From the NCBI RefSeq assembly GCF_050948215.1, contig NW_027488708.1, positions 186,001 to 250,000 on the forward strand: DNA of 64,000 nt, given 5' to 3'. The position numbers and the translations under genes are program-made. The notes beneath the pieces were generated by a model. That model did no database searches. It was not told the origin of the DNA and worked only from the letters and a program-made list of their open reading frames with translations. Positions 14,475-28,239 of this stretch are shown here, piece after piece. Each line of letters starts with the position of its first letter. The stretch's first letter is position 1. The stretch comes from Halictus rubicundus. Its lineage: Eukaryota > Arthropoda > Insecta > Hymenoptera > Halictidae.

Positions 14475-16335
14475 CTTTATCCTATCCTATCCTCTATCCT
14501 ATTCTATCCTCTATCATATCCTATCCTCTATCCCATTGTATCCTCCATCCTATCCTATCCTCTATCCAATCCTATCCTCTTTCGTATCCTATCCTTTATC
14601 CTATCCTATTCCTCTATAATATGCTATCCTCTATCCTATCCTATCCTCTATCCTATCCTATCCTCTATCCTATCCTATCCTCTATCCTATCCTATCCTCT
14701 ATCCTATCCTATCCTCTATTCTACCCTATCCTCTATCCTATCCTATCCTCTATCCTATCCTATCCTCTATCCTATCCTATCCTCTATCCTATCCTATCCT
14801 CTATCCTATCCTATCCTCTATCCTATCCTATCCTCTATCCTATATTATCCTCTATCCTATCCCATCCTCTATCCTGTCCTATCCTCTATCCTATCCTATC
14901 CTCTATCCTATCCTATCCTCTATCCCATCCTATTCTCTATCCTATCCTATCCTCTATCCTATCCTATCCTCTATCATATCCTATCCTCTATCCTATCCTA
15001 TCCTGTATCCTATCCTATCCTCTATCCTATCCTATCCTCTATCCTATCCTATCCTGTATCATATCCTATCCTCTATCCTATCCTATCCTCTATCCTATTC
15101 TATCCTCTATCCTATCCAATCCTATATCCTATTCTCTATCCTATCCTATCCTCTATCATATCCTATCCTCTATCCCATTGTATCCTCCATCCTATCCTAT
15201 CCTCTATCCAATCCTATCCTCTTTCGTATCCTATCCTTTATCCTATCCTATTCCTCTATAATATGCTATCCTCTATCCTATCCTATCCTCTATCCTATCC
15301 TATCCTCTATCCTATCCTATCCTCTATCCTATCCTATCCTCTATCCTATCCTATCCTCTATCCTACCCTATCCTCTATCCTATCCTATCCTCTATCCTAT
15401 CCTATCCTATCCTCTATAATATGCTATCCTCTATCCTATCCTATCCTCTATCCTATCCTATCCTCTATCCTATCCTATCCTCTATCCTATCCTATCCTCT
15501 ATCCTATCCTATCCTCTATCCTATCCTATCCTCTATCCTATCCTATCCTCTATCCTATCCTATCCTCTATCCTATCCTATCCTCTATCCTATCCTATCCT
15601 CTATCCTATCCTATCCTCTATCCTATCCTATCCTCTATCCTATCCTATCCTCTATCCTATCCTATCCTCTATCCTATCCTATCCTCTATCCTATCCTATC
15701 CTCTATCCTATCCTATCCTCTATCCTATCCTATCCTCTATCCTATCCTATCATCTATCCTATCCTATCCTCTATCCTATCCTATCCTCTATCCTATCCTA
15801 TCCTCTATCCTATCCTATCCTCTATCCTATCCTATCCTCTATCGTATCCTATCCTCTATCCTATTAAATCCTATATCGTATCCTCTATCCTATCCTATCC
15901 TCTATCGTATCCTATCGTCTATCATATCCTATCCTCTATCCAATCCTATCCTCTATCCTATCCTTATCCTCTATCGTATCCTATCCTCTATCCTATCCTA
16001 TCCTCTATCCTATCCTATCCTCAATCCTATCCTATCCTCTATCCTATCCTATCCTCTATCATATCCTATCCTCTATCGTATCCTATACTCTATCCTATTA
16101 AATCCTATATCGTATCCTCTATCCTATCCTATCCTCTATCGTATCATATCCTCTATCCTATCCTATCCTCTATCGTATCCTATCCTCCATCCTATCCTAT
16201 CCTCTATCCTATATTATCCTCTATCCTATCCCATCCTCTATCCTATCCTATCCTCTATCCTATCCTATCCTCTATCCTATCCTATCCTCTATCCTATCCT
16301 ATCCTCTATCCTATCCTATCCTCTATCCTATCCTA
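14475..16335. repeat. mixed to homogenised satellite between diverged blocks
   Basis: This links two diverged copies. About 15,425-15,750 is a run of near-perfect 17-mers (about 19 units). The part from about 15,840 carries two CCTATTAAATCC markers and an ATATTATCC marker and reappears near 20,280 (offset 4438) and near 22,950. The segment around 14.92-15.13 kb (CCTGTATCATATCC, CCAATCCTATATCC) recurs near 22.02-22.22 kb. No gene is seen. Confidence 0.8.
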
Positions 16336-19300
16336 TCCTCTATCCTATCCTATCCTCTATCCTATCCTGTCCTCTATCCTATCCAATCCTCTATCCTATC
16401 CTGTATCCTATCCTATCCTCTATCCTATAATATCCTCTATCCAATCCTATCCTCTATCCTATTCTATCCTCTATCGTATCCTATCCTCTATCGTATCCTA
16501 CCATCTATCCTATCCTATCCTCTATCCCATCGTGTCCTCTATCCCATCCTATCCTCTATCCTATCCCATCCTCTATCGTATCCTATCCTCTATCCTATCC
16601 TGTTCCTCTATCCTATGCTATCCTCTATCCTATCATATCCACTATCCTATCCTATCTTCTATCTTATCATATCCTCTGTCCCATCCTATCCTCCATCCTA
16701 TCCTATCCTCTTTCCTATACTATCCTCCATCCTATCCTATCCTCTACCGTATCCTACCATCTGTAATATCCTATCCTCTATCCAATCCTATCCTCTATCG
16801 TATCCTATCCCCTATCCTGTCGTATCCTCTATCGTATCCCATCCTCTATCGTATCCTATCCTCTATCCTATCCTATCCCCTATCCTATCGTATCCTCTAT
16901 CGTATCCCATCCTCTATCGTATCCTATCCTGTATCCAATCCTATCCTCTATCATATCATATCCTCAATCCTGTCCTATCCTCTATCTTATCGTATCCTCT
17001 ATCCCATCCTATCCTGCATCCTATCCTATCCTCCATCCTATCCTATCCACTATCCTATCCTATCCACTATCCTATCCTATCCTCTATCCCATCCTATCCT
17101 CCATCCTATCCTATCATCTATCGTATCCTACCATCTATCCTATCCTATCCTCTATCATATCGTATCCTTTATCCTATCCTATCCTCTATCTTATCGTATC
17201 CTCTATCCCATCCTGTCCTCCAACCCATCTTATCCTCCATCCTATACTATCCTCTATCCTATCCTATCCTCTATCCTATACAATCCTCTATCCTATCCTC
17301 TCCTCTACCGTATCCTACTACCTATCCTATCCTATCCCCTATAATATCCTATCCTCTGTCCTATCCTATCCTCTATCTTATCCTATCCTCTATCCCATCC
17401 TATCCTCCATCCTATCCTATCATCTATCGTATCCTACCATCTATCCTATCCTATCCTCTATCATATCGTATCCTTTATCCTATCCTATCCTCTATCTTAT
17501 CGTATCCTCTATCACATCCTGTCCTCCAACCCATCTTATCCTCCATCCTATACTATCCTCTATCCTATCCTATCCTCTATCCTATCCTATCCTCTATCTT
17601 ATCCTATCCCCTATCCCATCCTATCCTCCATCTTATCCTATCCTCTATCCCATCCTATTCTCCATCCAATCCTATCCTCTATCGTATGCTATCCTTTATC
17701 TTATCCTATCCTCTATCCTATTCTATCCTCCATCCTATACTATCCTCTATCCTATCCTATCCTCTATCCTATCCAATCCTCTATCCTATCCTCTATACTA
17801 TACTATCCTCAATCCTATCCTATTCCCTATCCTATCCTGTCTTCTATCCTGTCCTATACTCTACCTTATACTATCCTCTATCCCATCCTATCATCTATTA
17901 TATAATATCCTCTATCCAATGCAATCCCCTATCCTATCCTCCATCCTATCCTATCCTCTATCCTATACTATCCTCTATCGTATCCTACCATCTATCGTAT
18001 CCTATCCTCTATCCCATCTTATCCTCTATCCTATCCTATCCTCTATCCTATCCCATCCTCTATCGTATTCTATACTCTATCATATCCTATCCTCTATGCT
18101 ATCCTATCCTCTATCTTATCGTATCCTCTATCCCATCCTATCCTCCATCCAATCCTATCCTATCCTCTATGCAATCCTATCCTCTATCCTTTCCTATCCT
18201 CTATCCTATCCTATCCTGTATCCTGTCCTATCCTCTATCCTATTCTATCCTCTATCATATCCTATCCTCTATCCCATTGTATCCTCCATCCTATCCTATC
18301 CTCTATCCAATCCTATCCTCTTTCGTATCCTATCCTTTATCCTATCCTATTCCTCTATCCTATGCTATCCTCTATCCTATTCTATCCTCTATCCTATCCC
18401 ATCCTCTATCCTATCCTATCGTCTATCCTATAATATCCTCTATCCTATCCTACCCTCTGTTCTATCCTATCCTCTATCCTATCCTATCCTCTATCCTATC
18501 CTGTCTTCTATCCTGTCCTATACTCTACCCTATACTATCCTCTATCCCATCCTATCATCTATTATATAATATCCTCTATCCAATGCAATCCCCTACCCTA
18601 TCCTCCATCGTATCCTATCCTCTATCCTATACTATCCTCTATCGTATCCTACCATCTATCGTATCCTATCCTCTATCCCATCTTATCCTCTATCCTATCC
18701 TATCCTCTATCCTATCCCATCCTCTATCGTATCCTATACTCTATCATATCCTATCCTCTATCCTATCCTATCCTCTATCTTATCGTATCCTCTATCCCAT
18801 TATATCCTCCATCCAATCCTATCCTATCCTCTATCCAATCCTATCCTCTATCCTTTCCTATCCTCTATCCTATCCTATCCTCTATCCTGTCCTATACTCT
18901 ATCTTATACTATCCTCTAACCCATCCTATCCTCCATCCTATCCTATCCTCTATCCTATACAATCCTCTATCCTATCCGCTCCTCCACCGTATCCTACTAT
19001 CTATCCTATCCTATCCTCTATAATATCCTATCCTCTGTCCTATCCTATCCTCTATCTTATCCTATCCTCTATCCCATCCTATCCTCTATCGTATCCTACC
19101 ATCTATCGTATCCAATCCTCTATCATATCGTATCCTCTATCCCATCCTATCCTCTTTCTTATCATATCCTCTATCCGATCCTATCCTCCATCCTATACTA
19201 TCCTCTATCCTATCCTATACTATCCTCTATCCTATCATATCCTATCCTCTGTCCTATCCCATCCTCTATCGTAACCTATCCTCTATCCTATCCTATTCCT

Positions 19301-19553
19301 CTATCCTATGCTATCCTCTATCCAATCCAATCCTCTGTCTCATGCTATCCTCTATGCAATCCTATCCTGTATCCTATACTACCCTCTATCCAATCCTATC
19401 CCCTATCCTTTCCTATCCTCTATCATATCCTATCCTCTATCCAAACCTATCCTCTATCCTGTCCTATCGTCCATCCTATCCTATCCTCTATCCTATCCTA
19501 TCCTCTGTCGTCTCCTATCCTTTATCGTATCCTATCCTCTATCCTATTCTATC
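16336..19553. repeat. diverged block, copy 2 (repeat of 11.26-14.47 kb)
   Basis: This is the second copy of the 3.2-kb diverged block, start-to-start about 5.08-5.10 kb from the first. It differs from the first by single substitutions and one missing 17-bp unit. Its first 1.3 kb (to about 17,630) also matches a third copy at 20.77-22.02 kb. Confidence 0.87.
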
Positions 19554-19712
19554 CTCTATCCTATCCAATCCTATATCCTATTCTCTATCCTATCCTATCC
19601 TCTATCCTATCCTATCCTTTATCGTATCCTATCCTCTATCCTATTAAATCCTATATCGGATCCTCTATCCTATCCTATCCTCTATCCTATATTATCCTCT
19701 ATCCTATCATAT

Positions 19713-20189
19713 TCTCTATCCTATCCTATCCTCTATCCTATCCTATCCTCTATCCTATCCTATCCTCTATCCTATCCTATCCTCTATCCTATCCTATCCT
19801 CTATCCTATCCTATCCTCTATCCTATCCTATCCTCTATCCTATCCTATCCTCTATCCTATCCTATCCTCTATCCTATCCTATCCTCTATCCTATCCTATC
19901 CTCTATCCTATCCTATCCTCTATCCTATCCTATCCTCTATCCTATCCTATCCTCTATCCTATCCTATCCTCTATCCTATCCTATCCTCTATCCTATCCTA
20001 TCCTCTATCCTATCCTATCCTCTATCCTATCCTATCCTCTATCCTATCCTATCCTCTATCCTATCCTATCCTCTATCCTATCCTATCCTCTATCCTATCC
20101 TATCCTCTATCCTATCCTATCCTCTATCCTATCCTATCCTCTATCCTATCCTATCCTCTATCCTATCCTATCCTCTATCCTATCCTATC
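19713..20189. repeat. homogenised 17-mer block
   Basis: About 477 bp (28 units) of unit-perfect satellite by eye, from just after an ATATTCTC variant to a CATCTAT variant. It separates the second diverged block from the third. Confidence 0.85.
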
Positions 20190-20279
20190 ATCTATCCTAT
20201 CCTATCCTCTATCCTATCCTATCCTCTATCCTATCCTATCCTCTATCCTATCCTATCCTCTATCCTATCCTATCCTCTA

Positions 20280-22020
20280 TCGTATCCTATCCTCTATCCT
20301 ATTAAATCCTATATCGTATCCTCTATCCTATCCTATCCTCTATCGTATCCTATCCTCTATCATATCCTATCCTCTATCCAATCCTATCCTCTATCCTATC
20401 CTTATCCTCTATCGTATCCTATCCTCTATCCTATCCTATCCTCTATCCTATCCTATCCTCAATCCTATCCTATCCTCTATCCTATCCTATCCTCTATCAT
20501 ATCCTATCCTCTATCGTATCCTATACTCTATCCTATTAAATCCTATATCGTATCCTCTATCCTATCCTATCCTCTATCGTATCATATCCTCTATCCTATC
20601 CTATCCTCTATCGTATCCTATCCTCCATCCTATCCTATCCTCTATCCTATATTATCCTCTATCCTATCCCATCCTCTATCCTATCCTATCCTCTATCCTA
20701 TCCTATCCTCTATCCTATCCTATCCTCTATCCTATCCTATCCTCTATCCTATCCTATCCTCTATCCTATCCTATCCTCTATCCTATCCTGTCCTCTATCC
20801 TATCCAATCCTCTATCCTATCCTGTATCCTATCCTATCCTCTATCCTATAATATCCTCTATCCAATCCTATCCTCTATCCTATTCTATCCTCTATCGTAT
20901 CCTATCCTCTATCGTATCCTACCATCTATCCTATCCTATCCTCTATCCCATCGTGTCCTCTATCCCATCCTATCCTCTATCCTATCCCATCCTCTATCGT
21001 ATCCTATCCTCTATCCTATCCTGTTCCTCTATCCTATGCTATCCTCTATCCTATCATATCCACTATCCTATCCTATCCTATATCCTATCCTATCTTCTAT
21101 CTTATCATATCCTCTGTCCCATCCTATCCTCCATCCTATCCTATCCTCTTTCCTATACTATCCTCCATCCTATCCTATCCTCTACCGTATCCTACCATCT
21201 GTAATATCCTATCCTCTATCCAATCCTATCCTCTATCGTATCCTATCCCCTATCCTGTCGTATCCTCTATCGTATCCCATCCTCTATCGTATCCTATCCT
21301 CTATCCTATCCTATCCCCTATCCTATCGTATCCTCTATCGTATCCCATCCTCTATCGTATCCTATCCTGTATCCAATCCTATCCTCTATCATATCATATC
21401 CTCAATCCTGTCCTATCCTCTATCTTATCGTATCCTCTATCCCATCCTATCCTGCATCCTATCCTATCCTCCATCCTATCCTATCCACTATCCTATCCTA
21501 TCCACTATCCTATCCTATCCTCTATCCCATCCTATCCTCCATCCTATCCTATCATCTATCGTATCCCACCATCTATCCTATCCTATCCTCTATCATATCG
21601 TATCCTTTATCCTATCCTATCCTCTATCTTATCGTATCCTCTATCCCATCCTGTCCTCCAACCCATCTTATCCTCCATCCTATACTATACTCTATCCTAT
21701 CCTATCCTCTATCCTATACAATCCTCTATCCTATCCTCTCCTCTACCGTATCCTACTACCTATCCTATCCTATCCTCTATAATATCCTATCCTCTGTCCT
21801 ATCCTATCCTCTATCTTATCCTATCCTCTATCCCATCCTATCCTCCATCCTATCCTATCATCTATCGTATCCTACCATCTATCCTATCCTATCCTCTATC
21901 ATATCGTATCCTTTATCCTATCCTATCCTCTATCTTATCGTATCCTCTATCACATCCTGTCCTCCAACCCATCTTATCCTCCATCCTATACTATCCTCTA
22001 TCCTATCCTATCCTCTATCC
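20280..22020. repeat. partial third copy of marker plus diverged block
   Basis: This repeats 15.84-17.63 kb at an offset of 4421-4438 bp (TTAAAT 15864/20302, the CCTGT word 16366/20787, ATCGTGTCC about 16530/20952). After about 22020 it joins a CCCATCCTATTCTCTATCC segment like that at 14.9 kb, instead of continuing into the rest of the diverged block. No gene is seen. Confidence 0.83.
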
Positions 22021-25000
22021 CATCCTATTCTCTATCCTATCCTATCCTCTATCCTATCCTATCCTCTATCATATCCTATCCTCTATCCTATCCTATCCTG
22101 TATCCTATCCTATCCTCTATCCTATCCTATCCTCTATCCTATCCTATCCTGTATCATATCCTATCCTCTATCCTATCCTATCCTCTATCCTATTCTATCC
22201 TCTATCCTATCCAATCCTATATCCTATTCTCTATCCTATCCTATCCTCTATCCTATCCTATCCTTTATCGTATCCTATCCTCTATCCTATTAAATCCTAT
22301 ATCGGATCCTCTATCCTATCCTATCCTCTATCCTATATTATCCTCTATCCTATCCTATCCTCTATCCTATCCTATCCTCTATCCTATCCTATCCTCTATC
22401 CTATCCTATCCTCTATCCTATCATATTCTCTATCCTATCCTATCCTCTATCCTATCCTATCCTCTATCCTATCCTATCCTCTATCCTATCCTATCCTCTA
22501 TCCTATCCTATCCTCTATCCTATCCTATCCTCTATCCTATCCTATCCTCTATCCTATCCTATCCTCTATCCTATCCTATCCTCTATCCTATCCTATCCTC
22601 TATCCTATCCTATCCTCTATCCTATCCTATCCTCTATCCTATCCTATCCTCTATCCTATCCTATCCTCTATCCTATCCTATCCTCTATCCTATCCTATCC
22701 TCTATCCTATCCTATCCTCTATCCTATCCTATCCTCTATCCTATCCTATCCTCTATCCTATCCTATCCTCTATCCTATCCTATCCTCTATCCTATCCTAT
22801 CCTCTATCCTATCCTATCCTCTATCCTATCCTATCCTCTATCCTATCCTATCATCTATCCTATCCTATCCTCTATCCTATCCTATCCTCTATCCTATCCT
22901 ATCCTCTATCCTATCCTATCCTCTATCCTATCCTATCCTCTATCGTATCCTATCCTCTATCCTATTAAATCCTATATCGTATCCTCTATCCTATCCTATC
23001 CTCTATCGTATCCTATCCTCTATCATATCCTATCCTCTATCCAATCCTATCCTCTATCCTATCCTTATCCTCTATCGTATCCTATCCTCTATCCTATCCT
23101 ATCCTCTATCCTATCCTATCCTCAATCCTATCCTATCCTCTATCCTATCCTATCCTCTATCATATCCTATCCTCTATCGTATCCTATACTCTATCCTATT
23201 AAATCCTATATCGTATCCTCTATCCTATCCTATCCTCTATCGTATCATATCCTCTATCCTATCCTATCCTCTATCGTATCCTATCCTCCATCCTATCCTA
23301 TCCTCTATCCTATATTATCCTCTATCCTATCCCATCCTCTATCCTATCCTATCCTCTATCCTATCCTATCCTCTATCCTATCCTATCCTCTATCCTATCC
23401 TATCCTCTATCCTATCCTATCCTCTATCCTATCCTATCCTCTATCCTATCCTATCCTCTATCCTATCCTATCCTCTATCCTATCCTATCCTCTATCCTAT
23501 CCTATCCTCTATCCTATCCTATCCTCTATCCTATCCTATCCTCTATCCTATCCTATCCTCTATCCTATCCTATCCTCTATCCTATCCTATCCTCTATCCT
23601 ATCCTATCCTCTATCCTATCCTATCCTCTATCCTATCCTATCCTCTATCCTATCCTATCCTATCCTCTATCCTATCCTATCCTCTATCCTATCCTATCCT
23701 CTATCCTATCCTATCCTCTATCCTATCCTATCCTCTATCCTATCCTATCCTCTATCCTATCCTATCCTCTATCCTATCCTATCCTCTATCCTATCCTATC
23801 CTCTATCCTATCCTATCCTCTATCCTATCCTATCCTCTATCCTATCCTATCCTCTATCCTATCCTATCCTCTATCCTATCCTATCCTCTATCCTATCCTA
23901 TCCTCTATCCTATCCTATCCTCTATCCTATCCTATCCTCTATCCTATCCTATCCTCTATCCTATCCTATCCTCTATCCTATCCTATCCTCTATCCTATCC
24001 TATCCTCTATCCTATCCTATCCTCTATCCTATCCTATCCTCTATCCTATCCTATCCTCTATCCTATCCTATCCTCTATCCTATCCTATCCTCTATCGTAT
24101 CCTATCATCTATCCTATTAAATCCTATATCGTATCCTCTATCCTATCCTATCCTCTATCGTATCCTATCCTCTATCCTATCCTATCCTCTATCCTATCCT
24201 ATCCTCTATCCTATCCTTTTCTCTATCCTATCCTATCATCTATCCTATCCTATCCTCTATCCTATCCTATCCTCTATCCTATCCTATCCTCTATCATATC
24301 CTATCCTCTATCCAATCCTATCCTCTATCCTATCCTTATCCTCTATCGTATCCTATCCTCTATCCTATCCTATCCTCTATCCTATCCTATCCTCTATCCT
24401 ATCCTATCCTCTATCCTATCCTATCCTCTATCCTATCCTATCCTCTATCCTATATTATCCTCTATCCTATCCCATCCTCTATCCTATCCTATCCTCTATC
24501 CTATCCTATCCTCTATCCTATCCTATCCTCTATCATATCCTATCCTCTATCCTATCCTATCCTCTATCCTATCCTTATCCTCTATCGTATCCTATCCTCT
24601 ATCCTATCCCATCCTCTATCCTATCCTATCCTCTATCCTATCCTATCCTCTATCCTATCCTATTCTCTATCCTATCCTATCCTCTATCCTATCCTATCCT
24701 CTATCATATCCTATCCTCTATCCTATCCTATCCTGTATCATATCCTATCCTCTATCCTATCCTATCCTCTATCCTATTCTATCCTCTATCCTATCCAATC
24801 CTATATCCTATTCTCTACCCTATCCAATCCCCTATCCTATCCTATCCGCTATCCTATCCAATCCTATATCCTATCCTCTATCCTATCCTATCCTCTATCC
24901 TATTAAATCCTATATCGTATCCTCTATCATGTCCTATCCTCTATCCCATACTATCCTCTATCCTATCCTTATCCTCTATCGTATCCTATCCTCTATCCTA

Positions 25001-25229
25001 TCCTATCCTCTATCCTATCCTATCCTCTATCGTATCCTATCCTCTATCCTATCCTTATCCTCTATCGTATCCTATCCTCTATCCTATCCTATCCTCTATC
25101 CTATCCTATCCTCTATCCTATCCTATCCTCTATCCTATCCTATCCTCTATCCTATCCTATCCTCTATCCTATCCTATCCTCTATCCTATCCTATCCTCTA
25201 TCCTATCCTATCCTATCCTCTATCCTATC
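22021..25229. repeat. homogenised satellite with the longest clean run
   Basis: About 22,437-22,850 and 23,330-24,096 are nearly unit-perfect. The second, about 760 bp, is the longest clean run in the window and is broken only by one 22-bp unit (extra CCTAT) near 23,650. Between and after them lie marker cassettes with CCTATTAAATCC, CCAATCC, CCTTATCC and ATATTATCC. No gene is seen. Confidence 0.85.
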
Positions 25230-27185
25230 CTCTATCCTCTATCCTCTATCCTATCCTATCCTCTATCGTATCCTATCCTCTATTCTATCCTATCCTCTAT
25301 CCTATCCTATCCTCTATCCTATCCTTTTCTCTATCCTATCCTATCATCTATCCTATCCTATCCTCTATCCTATCCTATCCTCTATCCTATCCTATCCTCT
25401 ATCCTATCCTATCCTCTATCATATCCTATCCTCTATCCAATCCTATCCTCTATCCTATCCTTATCCTCTATCGTATCCTATCCTCTATCCTATCCTATCC
25501 TCTATCCTATCCTATCCTCTATCCTATCCTATCCTCTATCCTATCCTATCCTCTATCCTATCCTATCCTCTATCCTATATTATCCTCTATCCTATCCCAT
25601 CCTCTATCCTATCCTATCCTCTATCCTATCCTATCCTCAATCCTATCCTATCCTCTATCCTATCCTATCCTCTATCATATCCTATCCTCTATCGTATCCT
25701 ATACTCTATCCTATTAAATCCTATATCGTATCCTCTATCCTATCCTATCCTCTATCGTATCATATCCTCTATCCTATCCTATCCTCTATCGTATCCTATC
25801 CTCCATCCTATCCTATCCTCTATCCTATCCTATTCTCTATCCTATCCTATCCTCTATCCTATCCTATCCTCTCTCATATCCTATCCTCTATCCTATCCTA
25901 TCCTGTATCCTATCCTATCCTCTATCCTATCCTATCCTCTATCCTATCCTATCCTGTATCATATCCTATCCTCTATCCTATCCTATCCTCTATCCTATTC
26001 TATCCTCTATCCAATCCAATCCTATATCCTATTCTCTATCCTATCCAATCCCCTATCCTATCCTATCCGCTATCCTATCCAATCCTATATCCTATCCTCT
26101 ATCCTATCCTATCCTTTATCGTTTCCTATCCTCTATCCTATTAAATCCTATATCGTATCCTCTATCCTATCCTATCCTCTATCCTATCCTATCCTCTATC
26201 CTATCCTATTCTCTATCCTATCCTATCCTCTATCGTATCCTATCCTCTATCGTATCCTATCCTCTATCCTATTAAATCCTATATCGTATTCTCTATCCTA
26301 TCCTATCCTCTATCGTATCATATTCTCTATCCTATCCTATCCTCTATCGTATCCTATCCTCCATCCTATCCTATCCTCTATCCTATATTATCCTCTATCC
26401 TATCCCATCCTCTATCCTATCCTATCCTCTATCCTATCCTATCCTCTATCCTATCCTATCCTCTATCGTATCCTATTCTCTATCCTATCCTATCCTCTAT
26501 CCTATGCTATCCTCTATCGTATCCTATCCTCTATCGTATCCTCTATCATATCCTATCCTCTATCCTATCCTATCCTCTATCCTATCCTTATCCTCTATCG
26601 TATCCTATCCTCTATCCTACCCTATCCTCTATCCTATCCTATCCTCTATCCTATCCTATCCTCTATCCTATCCTATCCTCTATCCTATCCTATCCTCTAT
26701 CCTATCCTATCCTCTATCCTATCCTATGCTCTATCCTATCCTATCCTCTATCCTATCCTATCCTCTATCCTATCCTATCCTCTATCCTATCCTATCCTCT
26801 ATCGTATCCTATCCTCTATCCTATTAAATCCTATATCGTATCCTCTATCCTATCCTATCCTCTATCGTATCCTATCCTCTATCCTATCCTATCCTCTATC
26901 CTATCCTCTATCCTATCCTCTATCCTATGCTATCCTCTATCCTATCCTATCCTCTATCCTATCCTATCCTCTATCGTATCCTATCCTCTATCCTATTAAA
27001 TCCTATATCGTATCCTCTATCATATCCTATCCTCTATCCTATCCTCTATCCTCTATCCTCTATCCTATCCTATCCTCTATCGTATCCTATCCTCTATCCT
27101 ATCCCATCCTCTATCCTATCCTATCCTCTATCCTATCCTTTCCTCTATCCTATCCTATTCTCTATCCTATCCTATCCTCTATCCT
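25230..27185. repeat. about 2-kb satellite duplication, copy 1
   Basis: The marker order here is repeated about 3.0 kb downstream: the TTTTCTC word 25325/28329, TTAAAT 25714/28735, CCAATCCAATCC 26011/29032, GTTTCC 26121/29142, ATGCTATCC at 26503 against ATGATATCC at 29541. Offsets move between 3004 and 3038 in steps close to one 17-bp unit. The match breaks near 27185. Confidence 0.8.
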
Positions 27186-28239
27186 ATCGTATCCTCTATC
27201 GTATCCTATCCTCTATCCTATTAAATCCTATATCGTATCCTCTATCCTATCCTATCCTCTATCCTATCCTATCCTCTATCCTATCCTATCCTCTATCCTA
27301 TCTTATCCTCTATCCTATCCTATCCTCTATCCTATCCTATCCTCTATCCTATCCCATCCTCTATCCTATCATATCCTCTATCCTATCCTATCCTCTATCC
27401 TATCCTATCCTCTATCCCATCCTATTCTCTATCCTATCCTATCCTCTATCCTATCCTATCCTCTATCATATCCTATCCTCTATCCTATCCTATCCTATAT
27501 CCTATCCTATCCTCTATCCTATCCTATCCTCTATCCTATCCTATCCTCTATCCTATCCTATCCTCTATCCTATCCTATCCTCTATCCTATCCTATTCTCT
27601 ATCCTATCCTATCCTCTATCCTATCCTATCCTCTATCCTATCCTATCCTCTATCCAATCCTATCCTCTATCCTATCCTATCCTCTATCCTATCCTCTATC
27701 CTATGCTATCCTCTATCCTATCCTATCCTCTATCCTATCCTATCCTCTATCGTATCCTATCCTCTATCCTATTAAATCCTATATCGTATCCTCTATCATA
27801 TCCTATCCTCTATCCTATCCTCTATCCTCTATCCTCTATCCTATCCTATCCTCTATCGTATCCTATCCTCTATCCTATCCCATCCTCTATCCTATCCTAT
27901 CCTCTATCCTATCCTTTCCTCTATCCTATCCTATTCTCTATCCTATCCTATCCTCTATCCTATCGTATCCTCTATCGTATCCTATCCTCTATCCTATTAA
28001 ATCCTATATCGTATCCTCTATCATATCCTATCCTCTATCCTATCCTCTATCCTCTATCCTCTATCCTATCCTATCCTCTATCGTATCCTATCCTCTATCC
28101 TATCCCATCCTCTATCCTATCCTATCCTCTATCCTATCCTTTCCTCTATCCTATCCTATTCTCTATCCTATCCTATCCTCTATCCTATCCTATCCTCTAT
28201 CCTATCCTATCCTCTATCCTATCCTATCCTCTATCCTAT
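27186..28239. repeat. satellite between duplicated blocks, with 225-bp tandem pair
   Basis: It contains a local tandem duplication of period 225 bp (about 27,740-27,960 and 27,965-28,185). Each copy has CCTATTAAATCC, then a triple CCTCTAT run, then CCTTTCCTC. A related segment begins near 26,927 and again near 29,953. No gene is seen. Confidence 0.75.
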
